NCBI GenBank assembly: GCA_038230695.1
Contig: JBBRMT010000144.1
Coordinates: 1-12,111 of the forward strand
Reading direction: 5' to 3'
From: QHBQ01 sp038230695
GTDB taxonomy: Bacteria > Chloroflexota > Chloroflexia > QHBQ01
Length of the DNA stretch: 12,111 bases
The notes below the pieces were generated by a model. The model ran no database searches. It was not told the DNA's origin and saw nothing but the letters and a program-made list of their open reading frames with translations. Position numbers and translations under genes: made by a program. Below are positions 1-5,864 of the stretch, piece by piece (the first letter of the stretch is position 1; each line of letters opens with the position of its first letter).

Positions 1-1
1 C

Positions 2-1918
2 CGGCCTTGGATCTACGCCCGCAACCTGGATGATGTTACCAGCGGCAGAGCATCGTTTGGTTACAAGAAGCTGGCGGGTGGGCAGCCGGGTGACTACCGC
101 TACATCATCAGCGCCGCAACCTTCCCTGCACTTGAGCGCAATATCCTCACTGGCGCATCCAAGCGCCTTGGTGTGCCGATTAGCCGTCTATCGCAGCTCG
201 ACGACTATTATTGTGTTGGGCCAAATGAGCAGTATTTGATGGCCACTGGCCGCACCTACTTCAAGGGCATGGCTTACAGCGACCTACACCGACTCCAACT
301 CGACCTCTCTGTAACCTCACTCAATCCCGATGAAGGTATCCTCTTCCTCATCGCGGTCAGGGACAACCACGGGCTTGAAACGCTCCTCGAAGCATCGCAC
401 CCCAACGACGAAGCCCGGCTCATCCGCGATCTATGCGTGCTAATTCAGGAGCGCGACCCTGATGTTATCGAAGGCCACAACCTGTTTGGTCTCGACTTGC
501 CATACCTGGAAGCGCGGGCAAAGCACTTGAGAGTTCCGCTCAGGCTGGGGCGAATCGAGGTCGAAGGAGCCGAACTGGGCCGCGACGAGATTGGGGCCAG
601 CCACTATCACCGCGCCCATATTCGCTACCGTGTGGCGGGGCGCGAGTTGATCGACACCCTGCACGCAGTCTGGCGTTTCGACGCTTCCGTTAGAGCGATG
701 CCGGGCTACGATCTGGGGTCAGCAGCCCGCCACTTCGGCCTGGCCGCCGACAAGCCCACCCCCATCCACGGTCATAATGTATACGAGCGGATGGGGTCGC
801 ACCCGGCCAGGGTACGTCGCCAGGCGCTAACCGCAGTGCGCCATGTGGACGGCCTATCACAGCGTCTGATGGGCGCATCGTTCGCCTTGGCAGGCATGGC
901 ACCCCGCTCATATTCTGCGATCGCCACTGCTGGACCAGCCATGGGCATCCTCGAGCCGCTGCTGGTGCGGGCCTATTACCGAGCCGGTGCCGCGCTGCCC
1001 CGTTCAGCCGACCTGGACAATCCTGACCTGCGCCGCAGCAAGGGCGGCGCGTCGTATCTGCTAGCCGGAGGGTTGGCGCGGCACGTGGTCAAGTGCGATG
1101 TGGCCTCGATGTACCCCTCGATTATGAAGCTCGACAACATTGGCCCAAAGTACGACCATCTCGGCGTGCTTGTCGCGCTGGTGGGGCGAATGCTGGAGCT
1201 GCGGCTAGGCCATAAGCGGGCAGGCCGCGTGGCAACTGCGGGGTCAGCGGCGGCGAGCCAGTATCAGGCAATGTCGGCGGGGATGAAGCTGGTAATCGTC
1301 TCGGCCTACGGGTACATGGCGGCAGGCAGAATGGCGCTGCTGGCCGACGTGGATGCTGCTGACGCGCTGACCAGGCGTAGCAGCGTCATTCTCGACCAGG
1401 TAATCGCCGAACTGAAGAGCCGTGGCGTGGCGCTGCTCGAAGCCGATATTGACGGCGTGTATTTCGCGGTGCCGAATAGCTATACTGAAGCGGACGAGCG
1501 GCGGCTGGTAGCTGAGGTAGGCTCTATGCTGCCAAGCGGCATCAAACTGGAGTACGAGGGTAGATACCAGGCAATGCTCAGTCACGAAATTAAGAATTAT
1601 GCGCTGCTCACCTATGATGGTAAGCTGATAGTACATGGGTCAGGGCTGCGGAACTCGCAAAGCCCACAGTTTGCCGCCCGCTTCCTCACTGAAGCCCTCG
1701 CGCACCTGCTGCGCGACGATATCGCCTCGGTGGTGGGGCTATATCATGCGACGGTGCAGGCGCTGCGGCAGCGCAAGTACCCGCTCACCGATGTGGCGAC
1801 CAGCACCCGCCTGACCAAATCTTCAGGGGATTATCAGCAATCACGGTCCAGGCTGCACGAGGGGCAATACGAGGCGCTACTCGATGCGGGAAGGACGCAT
1901 TGGGAGGTGGGCGAGTAG
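2..1918 (+). CDS. Family B DNA polymerase, 5'-truncated, exonuclease motifs degenerate, ends at an in-frame TAG
   Basis: The frame is open from base 2, so the true start lies upstream; 638 residues are visible. Numbering from base 2, polymerase motif A is DVASMYPSI (from D366, nt 1097). Motif B is KLVIVSAYG (from K429), where the usual Asn of KxxxNSxYG is Val. Motif C is DID (D482 and D484, nt 1445-1453). Both catalytic aspartates are therefore present. The 3'-5' exonuclease half looks inactive: ExoI reads DLS instead of DxE (D101), ExoII keeps its Asp (D165), and the ExoIII Tyr and Asp positions read Gln274 and Ala278. A template-directed DNA polymerase without proofreading is inferred. The frame stops at TAG 1916-1918, yet the same frame continues with family C-terminal sequence, so the gene is split or nonsense-mutated. 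The family call is firm; activity is uncertain. Confidence 0.85.
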   Translation, partial: RPWIYARNLDDVTSGRASFGYKKLAGGQPGDYRYIISAATFPALERNILTGASKRLGVPISRLSQLDDYYCVGPNEQYLMATGRTYFKGMAYSDLHRLQLDLSVTSLNPDEGILFLIAVRDNHGLETLLEASHPNDEARLIRDLCVLIQERDPDVIEGHNLFGLDLPYLEARAKHLRVPLRLGRIEVEGAELGRDEIGASHYHRAHIRYRVAGRELIDTLHAVWRFDASVRAMPGYDLGSAARHFGLAADKPTPIHGHNVYERMGSHPARVRRQALTAVRHVDGLSQRLMGASFALAGMAPRSYSAIATAGPAMGILEPLLVRAYYRAGAALPRSADLDNPDLRRSKGGASYLLAGGLARHVVKCDVASMYPSIMKLDNIGPKYDHLGVLVALVGRMLELRLGHKRAGRVATAGSAAASQYQAMSAGMKLVIVSAYGYMAAGRMALLADVDAADALTRRSSVILDQVIAELKSRGVALLEADIDGVYFAVPNSYTEADERRLVAEVGSMLPSGIKLEYEGRYQAMLSHEIKNYALLTYDGKLIVHGSGLRNSQSPQFAARFLTEALAHLLRDDIASVVGLYHATVQALRQRKYPLTDVATSTRLTKSSGDYQQSRSRLHEGQYEALLDAGRTHWEVGE

Positions 1919-2236
1919 GTGAGGTATTACAAGGCGAAGGGCGGGCGTTACGTCTGGCTGCCATACGAGCCAGACGAGATTGACGATGCCCAGGCGGGCG
2001 ATAGCGGCGTAGCGCCGCCGCTGGGCGCGGCCAGGCGGGTGAGTGAAGGCAGGCGAGATTACGACATCAAGCACTACATCCACCTGCTGGACAGTTCATA
2101 CCTGTCGCGGCTGCGTAAACCCTTCCGCGAGGAGGACTTCGAGCGGTTGTTCCAGGGCAATGTGCAGGGGCTGCTGCTGGAGAGGTGGCTGACCACCATC
2201 CACCCGCGCTGGATTGACCCGCCGGGCATCGAGTAA
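1919..2236 (+). CDS. C-terminal fragment of the family B DNA polymerase, possibly re-initiated
   Basis: GTG directly follows the polymerase TAG in the same frame and opens 105 codons. The residues VRYYKAKGGRYVWLP, then RDYDIKHYIHLL, then SYLSRLRKPFREEDFERLF match what I recall of the C-terminal end of this polymerase family. This is therefore the missing thumb/C-terminal end and not an independent gene. A strong Shine-Dalgarno (GGAGGTG, 1903-1909) sits 9 bases before the GTG, so separate translation of a two-piece enzyme is possible. The alternatives are a plain nonsense pseudogene (CAG or AGG to TAG), amber readthrough, or a base-call error. The last ~20 residues (LLLERWLTTIHPRW) look like an extension. 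Confidence 0.6.
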   Translation: MRYYKAKGGRYVWLPYEPDEIDDAQAGDSGVAPPLGAARRVSEGRRDYDIKHYIHLLDSSYLSRLRKPFREEDFERLFQGNVQGLLLERWLTTIHPRWIDPPGIE

Positions 2237-2269
2237 GCAGCCCAGCAAGCTAAAGGCTCACCAGGCTGC
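2237..2269. repeat. Inverted repeat after the polymerase gene
   Basis: GCAGCC (2237-2242) pairs with GGCTGC (2264-2269), starting on the base after the TAA stop. It has a 21-base loop and no T-run on either side, so it is at most a weak transcription end. It would also lie near the 3' side of a short transcript from the minus-strand promoter at 2303-2331. Confidence 0.3.
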
Positions 2270-2302
2270 AAGTACCTACGTACGCGGAGCGCAAGCAAGG
2301 CG

Positions 2303-2331
2303 ATTATAGCACCGGTGGCAGCGGGGTGCAA
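2303..2331 (-). promoter_or_regulatory. Consensus minus-strand promoter reading into the polymerase 3' end
   Basis: On the minus strand TTGCAC (2331-2326), a 17-base spacer and TATAAT (2308-2303) form a near-perfect sigma-70 type promoter, with TGC just before the -10 (extended -10). No gene lies downstream on that strand; the transcript would run antisense to the polymerase fragment. The block ATTATAGCAC..G..GGCAG..TG.CAAGG closely resembles the minus-strand promoter at 7242-7271. Confidence 0.5.
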
Positions 2332-2349
2332 GGTTTAGCGCAGCGCCAC

Positions 2350-2365
2350 CTAGGGCTTTTGCAAG
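2350..2365 (+). repeat. IS left terminal inverted repeat
   Basis: CTAGGGCTTTTGCAAG is an exact reverse complement of 3636-3651. Similarity stops at the next bases (ATTGTTAG versus TTTCAG), which sets the inner limit of the identical part at 16 bp. Confidence 0.85.
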
Positions 2366-2456
2366 ATTGTTAGACAAAACAGAAGAACCTGTCTTGTGGT
2401 AGGATTATCTCGCCACACTTCCATAAGAAAGGTTCTCGCCATCTATTATACCTCCT

Positions 2457-3633
2457 TTGCTCGACCCTATCCCGGCAACTCCGCCGCTCGTCTTCGAGGC
2501 CGATTCTCTAGTCGCTGCTTTGCAGCAAGTTACCGATTTGCGTAGCCCGCATGGCAAACGCTATCCTCTCGCTCCCATGCTCTTCATTGCCGCCAAAGCC
2601 CTGCTGTGTGGCTATGACCATATCTACCACATTCCCCACTTTGCTACCCTATACGGCCCCCAACTGGTCAGCTTGCTGGGCTTGTCCCATCCGACCCTAC
2701 CCTCACTACAGCACCTCGTATCGCTGGTGGGACCAAGCCATTGATGCTAAAGAGTTCGAGCGGGTGGTCAGCGCCTACTTCTGTCGTCAACTGCACCGCG
2801 CCCAAATGCGCGGTAGCACCATCTTGAGTTTGGACGGCAAGATGATGCGACATGCCATTAGCGCCGAGCGCGGTCGCGGCCTGTACTTCATCGCGGCCTA
2901 TTTGCCCGCACAAGGGCTGGTACTGGCCCAATTGCCGGTCGGCAATAAAGAGAATGAAATCGTGGTCGCCCCACAGTTGCTCAAGCCCCCGGCCCTGCAA
3001 GGGATGGTCGTGACTGGCGATGCAATGTACACCCAGCGCGAACTGGTTAAATAGATTGTGCGGCAAGGCGGTGACTTCTGCTTGCCGGTTAAACTCAACC
3101 AGCGCGAACTGTACAGCGACAGTGACTTCTTGTTTGCCACCTATGACGGCGACATTCAGCAAGGGCGGCACTGCCCAGAGTTTAGCGTGGCTCGCAGCGT
3201 GGACAAGGCCCATGGCCGCGCCCTCGAACGCATCCTCACCGTCAGCAGTGTGCTGAAGACCTATGTGCGCTTTCCTCATGTGGAGCAAGTCTACGCACCT
3301 TCGCGCCACACCACCAAGGTAGCCACTGGTGAGGTGCGCCATGAAGTAGCCTACAGGATAACCAGTTTGCCAGCGGAAGTAGCCGATGCCGCGCGGCTGC
3401 TAGGGATAGTGCGGAGCCACTGGGGCATCGAGAATGGGCTACACTACCGGCGTAACCAGACCATGATTGAGGACTACTGTGTGACGGGCAGCGATGACGC
3501 GGCGCGGGTGATGGCCACTCTGAACAACATGATATTGAACATAGTAGGGCATCTAGCACAAGGCTGGGCGGCGTTGCAGCGCGAATATGCGGCTTATCCA
3601 GCGCAGGCGGTCGCTTGGCTACTCGCTACCTGA
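2457..3633 (+). pseudogene. ISAs1-family DDE transposase, one frameshift and one in-frame TAG
   Basis: The product is read in three pieces. The first frame (TTG start at 2457, uncertain) gives FEADSLVAALQQVTDLRS, the usual N-terminal region, up to LPS near 2705. A +1 shift at about 2703-2707 leads to YSTSYRWWDQ and on to TQRELVK. TAG at 3052-3054 interrupts, and the same frame resumes with IVRQGGDFCLPVK to the end. The DDE residues are visible: Asp in LSLDGKMMRH, Asp in VVTGDAMYT, and Glu in SHWGIENGLHYRR..MIEDY. The TAG sits where relatives usually carry Gln or a similar polar residue (QQIV..GGDY). The last codons run to within three bases of the right inverted repeat. Role: cut-and-paste transposition by binding the element ends. 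It is inactive as read. Confidence 0.85.
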
Positions 3634-3635
3634 AA

Positions 3636-3651
3636 CTTGCAAAAGCCCTAG
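3636..3651 (-). repeat. IS right terminal inverted repeat
   Basis: CTTGCAAAAGCCCTAG is an exact reverse complement of the left end and starts three bases after the transposase stop codon. Confidence 0.85.
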
Positions 3652-3669
3652 CCAGACGGTGAAAAGAAC

Positions 3670-3698
3670 TTGCCAGTTCCGAACAGATGTACTATACT
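3670..3698 (+). promoter_or_regulatory. Sigma-70 type promoter before the TnpB remnant
   Basis: TTGCCA (3670-3675), a 17-base spacer and TATACT (3693-3698) lie just before the ATG at 3705. The start point would fall at or beyond that ATG, so the fit to the TnpB remnant is imperfect. It could still feed transcription into the HTH-parA-parB unit downstream. Confidence 0.45.
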
Positions 3699-3704
3699 AT
3701 CACT

Positions 3705-3865
3705 ATGCTTATTCGCAAGACATTTACATATCGTATCCTCGAACCTAACAAGACGGTCTCGGCCAAACTTGACTAGATGTTGTGGAAGCTGCGTACCTGC
3801 ACAACAATGCGCTTACTGAGCGGCGGCTGGCTTACTTGATGCGCGGGGTGAGTATAAGTTATTAA
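3705..3865 (+). pseudogene. TnpB (IS605/IS200-type OrfB) N-terminal remnant
   Basis: From ATG 3705 the frame reads MLIRKTFTYRILEPNK then SAKLD, a TAG at 3774-3776, and MLWKLRT. After a one-base deletion near 3800 it continues as LHNNALTERRLAY and MRGVSISY, then TAA 3863-3865. This follows the conserved N-terminal layout of IS605-family TnpB: basic start, YR(I/L)xP, LW.LR.L.N.AL.ERR.AY, then ..ISY. Only about 53 codons remain of a protein normally near 400 residues. The RuvC-like nuclease and zinc finger are gone and there is no guide-RNA end nearby. It is a dead fragment; the partition promoter begins 33 bases later, so the deletion junction may lie at its edge. Confidence 0.6.
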
Positions 3866-3897
3866 GTTGGGTTGCTACGAATCTGTGGATAAACCCC

Positions 3898-3926
3898 TTG
3901 ACTCTTTAGCAATCATGTGCTATCAT
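3898..3926 (+). promoter_or_regulatory. Extended -10 promoter for the HTH-parA-parB operon
   Basis: TTGACT (3898-3903), a 17-base spacer and TATCAT (3921-3926) preceded by TGC make a strong promoter. The start point should be near 3933. This rules out the upstream GTG at 3917, which lies inside the promoter, as the start of the following gene. Confidence 0.7.
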
Positions 3927-3961
3927 ACAGGGCAAAGAGCGAAAGTGGCGAAAGAGGGGAA

Positions 3962-4198
3962 ATGGTGGAAGAAAATACACAAAAAGAGAAATGGCTGACT
4001 GTTCAAGAAGTTTTGGACAGGCTCAATGCCTTCTTTGGCCGCGACGATCGCGACCTGCTCACCCCACGTACTGTGCAGAATATGGTCAAGCGCGGGGAGT
4101 TCGGCGAGAAGAAACAGTTGGGGCGGCTATGGTTGGTCAGCCAGTCGGGTGTGGACGACTATCTGAGTAAGCTGGGCGAGGTGGCACAACATGAGTAA
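3962..4198 (+). CDS. Small excisionase/MerR-type HTH DNA-binding protein, first gene of the partition operon
   Basis: The product has 78 residues. Residues ~10-75 read WLTVQEVLDRLN, DLLTPRTVQNMVKRGEF, then LGRLWLVSQSGVDDYLSKL. This is the helix-turn-helix plus short wing of the excisionase/HTH_17 group: a helix opening the domain, a recognition helix near residues 35-45, and a beta turn ending in a W(L/R)V..S.(V/I)D.YL type helix. ATG 3962 is chosen because it lies behind the likely transcript start; AGAGGGGA precedes it closely, and GTG 3965 is a near-equal alternative. The stop overlaps the parA start by 8 bases, indicating translational coupling. Inferred role: an autoregulator of the par operon or an accessory centromere-binding factor. 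It might instead act on recombination, as excisionases do. Confidence 0.75.
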   Translation: MVEENTQKEKWLTVQEVLDRLNAFFGRDDRDLLTPRTVQNMVKRGEFGEKKQLGRLWLVSQSGVDDYLSKLGEVAQHE

Positions 4199-4931
4199 GA
4201 CTATCGGTATTGCCATTCAGAAAGGTGGCAGCGGCAAGTCCACCACCATATTCGAGTTGGCTTCAATCCTAGCCGAAGAATACGGCAGGAAGGTGCTTGT
4301 CGTAGACATGGATCCCCAATCCACTGTCACCCACTTCGCTGAAGCAGCGCCTTCGACCGCTAGCTTCGATATGCTCCGTCGCAGGCCCTGGCAACCGGTA
4401 CGCCCCGCTGGGGTAGCCTTCGACCTCGTGCCTTCAGGTATTGATCTGGCCGAGGCGGAACTTACCTTGACCAAATACCCAACCTGGGGAACGCTGCTGC
4501 GCGAGGCTCTGGAGAAGGTGAAGGGACAGTACGATTACATACTGCTCGACGCGCCGCCCAGCCTAGGACTACTCACTTCGAATGTGATACTGGCATCCGA
4601 CGGCCTGATTATTCCAGTGCAGACCGAGGAAGAGGCAGCGCGGGGAATGTCACTGCTTCTGGCGACAATGGAAGAGATCACATCAGAGCAACCTCCCATC
4701 ATCGCAGTGGTACCCACCCGCTACAACGCACAGAGCAAGTATCATCAGACCATTCTGGCGAAACTGATCCGCGCTTATGGTGACATCGTGACCAGCCCGG
4801 TCAAACACTCGGTACGCTATCCCGAAAGCACCAGTATGCATAAGCCCATCACTCGTTATGAGGAAGAGCTAGCCGCGCCATACCGCGAACTAGCCGAGCG
4901 GGTAGAAAGGTGGGCCGGTTATGCCAACTAA
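4191..4931 (+). CDS. parA: ParA-family partition ATPase
   Basis: The product has 246 residues with a deviant Walker A motif, KGGSGKST (residues 11-18, signature Lys11), an A' motif VLVVDMDPQ (Asp39, Asp41) and a Walker B-like YILLDAPP (Asp120). These define the ParA/MinD ATPase family. With no N-terminal DNA-binding extension it matches small type Ib-like or chromosomal Soj-type ParA. Such proteins bind nucleoid DNA non-specifically as ATP dimers and are released by ParB bound at parS, moving the replicon. ATG 4191 lies within the end of the HTH gene (8-base overlap), and the 3' end overlaps parB by 11 bases, so all three genes should be translated together. The family call is firm. That it serves this replicon, not a chromosome, is inferred from the neighbours. 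Confidence 0.9.
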   Translation: MSKTIGIAIQKGGSGKSTTIFELASILAEEYGRKVLVVDMDPQSTVTHFAEAAPSTASFDMLRRRPWQPVRPAGVAFDLVPSGIDLAEAELTLTKYPTWGTLLREALEKVKGQYDYILLDAPPSLGLLTSNVILASDGLIIPVQTEEEAARGMSLLLATMEEITSEQPPIIAVVPTRYNAQSKYHQTILAKLIRAYGDIVTSPVKHSVRYPESTSMHKPITRYEEELAAPYRELAERVERWAGYAN

Positions 4932-5820
4932 AGCCAAGTTCGACCCTAACGCGATTGACACCAGCGTGTTCGGCACTATACGCAAGGCAAGCGGCACCAC
5001 CAGAGCCGAAGATATACCGGTGACGGAACTCGACCCGCATCTTATCCTGACCAACCCATATCAACCGCGCCACACATCCAACGCAGAGGCTGATGCCGAG
5101 CTTGAGGCAAGTATCCAACAAAGCCTGGACGAAGGCGGTCCCGGCATCCACGAACCGTTGGTGGTACGCCTTACCTTTGATGGCTATCAGCTCGTCGCTG
5201 GCGGGCGCAGGCACGCCGCTGCCCTCAATCTAGGCATGGTCACAGTGCCGGTGGTGGTGCGCGATTATAGCAACGACCAAGTCCGCCAGGTGGCGCTGAT
5301 TGAGAACCTCCAGCGCGAGAACCTCCCTTTTGTTGACGAGGCGGTAGCGTTGGCCGAGCTTAAGGAGGCTACGCGCTGGCCTGCCACCACCATCGCCAAG
5401 AAGATTGGCAAGAGCGGCGATTATGTGGATCTCCGCCTTGCCGCCGCCCAGCATCCCGATCTAATGCTCAGATACACAGCGGGAGAGTTCAACACTATCA
5501 GTCTGATGGCGGCAATCCGTGAGCGTAGAGCAGGCAGGCAGGCTGCCGATTCCGTTAGTAACGGAATCGAGTCGGCAGAACCCACGGAGCAGGATTCCGT
5601 TACTAACGGAATCCCCGCCACTCGCGTAGCGTATCCGCGCCGCCCTCATAACGCCTACCGACCGCTTATCAGTGCGGTGACAACCTTCGCTCGGTTGACG
5701 GAAGCCAGACCTAGAATGGACGAAGATGAGCAACGCCAGGCCAGGGAGTACGCACTGAAGGTGCGTGAGGCCGCAGATAGGTTTCTTCAAGAAGGCGATA
5801 GTGATGATAATCTGTCTTGA
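4921..5820 (+). CDS. parB: ParB-family centromere-binding protein/CTPase
   Basis: The product has 299 residues. Box I is NPYQPR (45-50), followed by ELEASIQQ; box II reads GGRRHAAA, matching the G.RR..A signature of the CTP-binding ParB/Srx fold. Box III is ALIENLQRENLPFVDEA. An HTH segment (TTIAKKIGKSGDYVDLRL) follows, as in ParB. The usual role is sliding-clamp loading at parS and stimulation of ParA ATPase. ATG 4921 is preceded by GAAAGGTGGG and overlaps parA by 11 bases. Residues ~210-232 are encoded by two 21-23 bp palindromes and contain the repeated peptide DSVSNGI/DSVTNGI in what looks like a flexible linker. The C-terminal ~60 residues are charged and probably helical, fitting a dimerisation end. 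Confidence 0.9.
   Translation: MPTKAKFDPNAIDTSVFGTIRKASGTTRAEDIPVTELDPHLILTNPYQPRHTSNAEADAELEASIQQSLDEGGPGIHEPLVVRLTFDGYQLVAGGRRHAAALNLGMVTVPVVVRDYSNDQVRQVALIENLQRENLPFVDEAVALAELKEATRWPATTIAKKIGKSGDYVDLRLAAAQHPDLMLRYTAGEFNTISLMAAIRERRAGRQAADSVSNGIESAEPTEQDSVTNGIPATRVAYPRRPHNAYRPLISAVTTFARLTEARPRMDEDEQRQAREYALKVREAADRFLQEGDSDDNLS
5548..5568. repeat. 21-bp palindrome inside parB, copy 1 (candidate parS)
   Basis: Arms GATTCCGTTA and TAACGGAATC are exact reverse complements around a single central G. A further outer pair, CTGCCGA (5543-5549) and TCGGCAG (5572-5578), is also complementary. Copy 2 at 5592-5614 is the same sequence with central C, that is, the same site read on the other strand. 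Binding by the encoded ParB is inference. Confidence 0.8.
5592..5614. repeat. 23-bp palindrome inside parB, copy 2 (candidate parS)
   Basis: The 10-base arms are the same as copy 1, extended by one G/C pair each side, around a central C. Centre-to-centre distance from copy 1 is 45 bp. No third copy was seen in the window. Confidence 0.8.
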
Positions 5821-5823
5821 GGT

Positions 5824-5852
5824 AAAGGGTGGGGTGTAACACCCCACCCTTT
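5824..5852. repeat. Perfect 13-bp hairpin between parB and the antirepressor-like gene
   Basis: AAAGGGTGGGGTG (5824-5836), loop TAA, then the exact complement CACCCCACCCTTT (5840-5852). It starts four bases after the parB stop and ends just before the Shine-Dalgarno GGAGAGG of the next gene. Only three T follow on the + strand, so a classical terminator is doubtful. It may be an attenuator, an mRNA end-protecting or RBS-exposing stem, or an operator. Confidence 0.75.
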
Positions 5853-5864
5853 GGAGAGGATGCC

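Larger units (their letters stand above)
2350..3651 (+). mobile_element. Degenerate insertion sequence, ISAs1-family type
   Basis: The element is 1302 bp, bounded by identical 16-bp inverted ends (CTAGGGCTTTTGCAAG) enclosing one transposase reading frame with ISAs1/H-repeat-type motifs. Flanks (cagcgccac on the left, ccagacggt on the right) show no convincing target duplication. The insertion may be old, or one flank may have been rearranged. It lies between the polymerase 3' region and a TnpB remnant. The transposase is broken, so the copy could move only if complemented in trans. Confidence 0.8.

Noticed and set aside
2668..3342. 224-codon minus-strand open frame
   Set aside because: Lies fully antisense to the transposase, whose motifs are clear; no recognisable protein features of its own.
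2341..3660. Target-site duplication flanking the insertion sequence
   Set aside because: The bases on each side of the inverted ends do not match over 8-10 bp; only a 4-base GCCA is shared, at unequal offset.
3917..3961. GTG 3917 as start of the HTH gene
   Set aside because: It lies between the -35 and -10 of the promoter at 3898-3926, so it would not be on the mRNA.
5829..5864. GTG 5829 as start of the antirepressor-like gene
   Set aside because: It is inside the 13-bp hairpin; ATG 5865 has a good Shine-Dalgarno and precedes the conserved domain.
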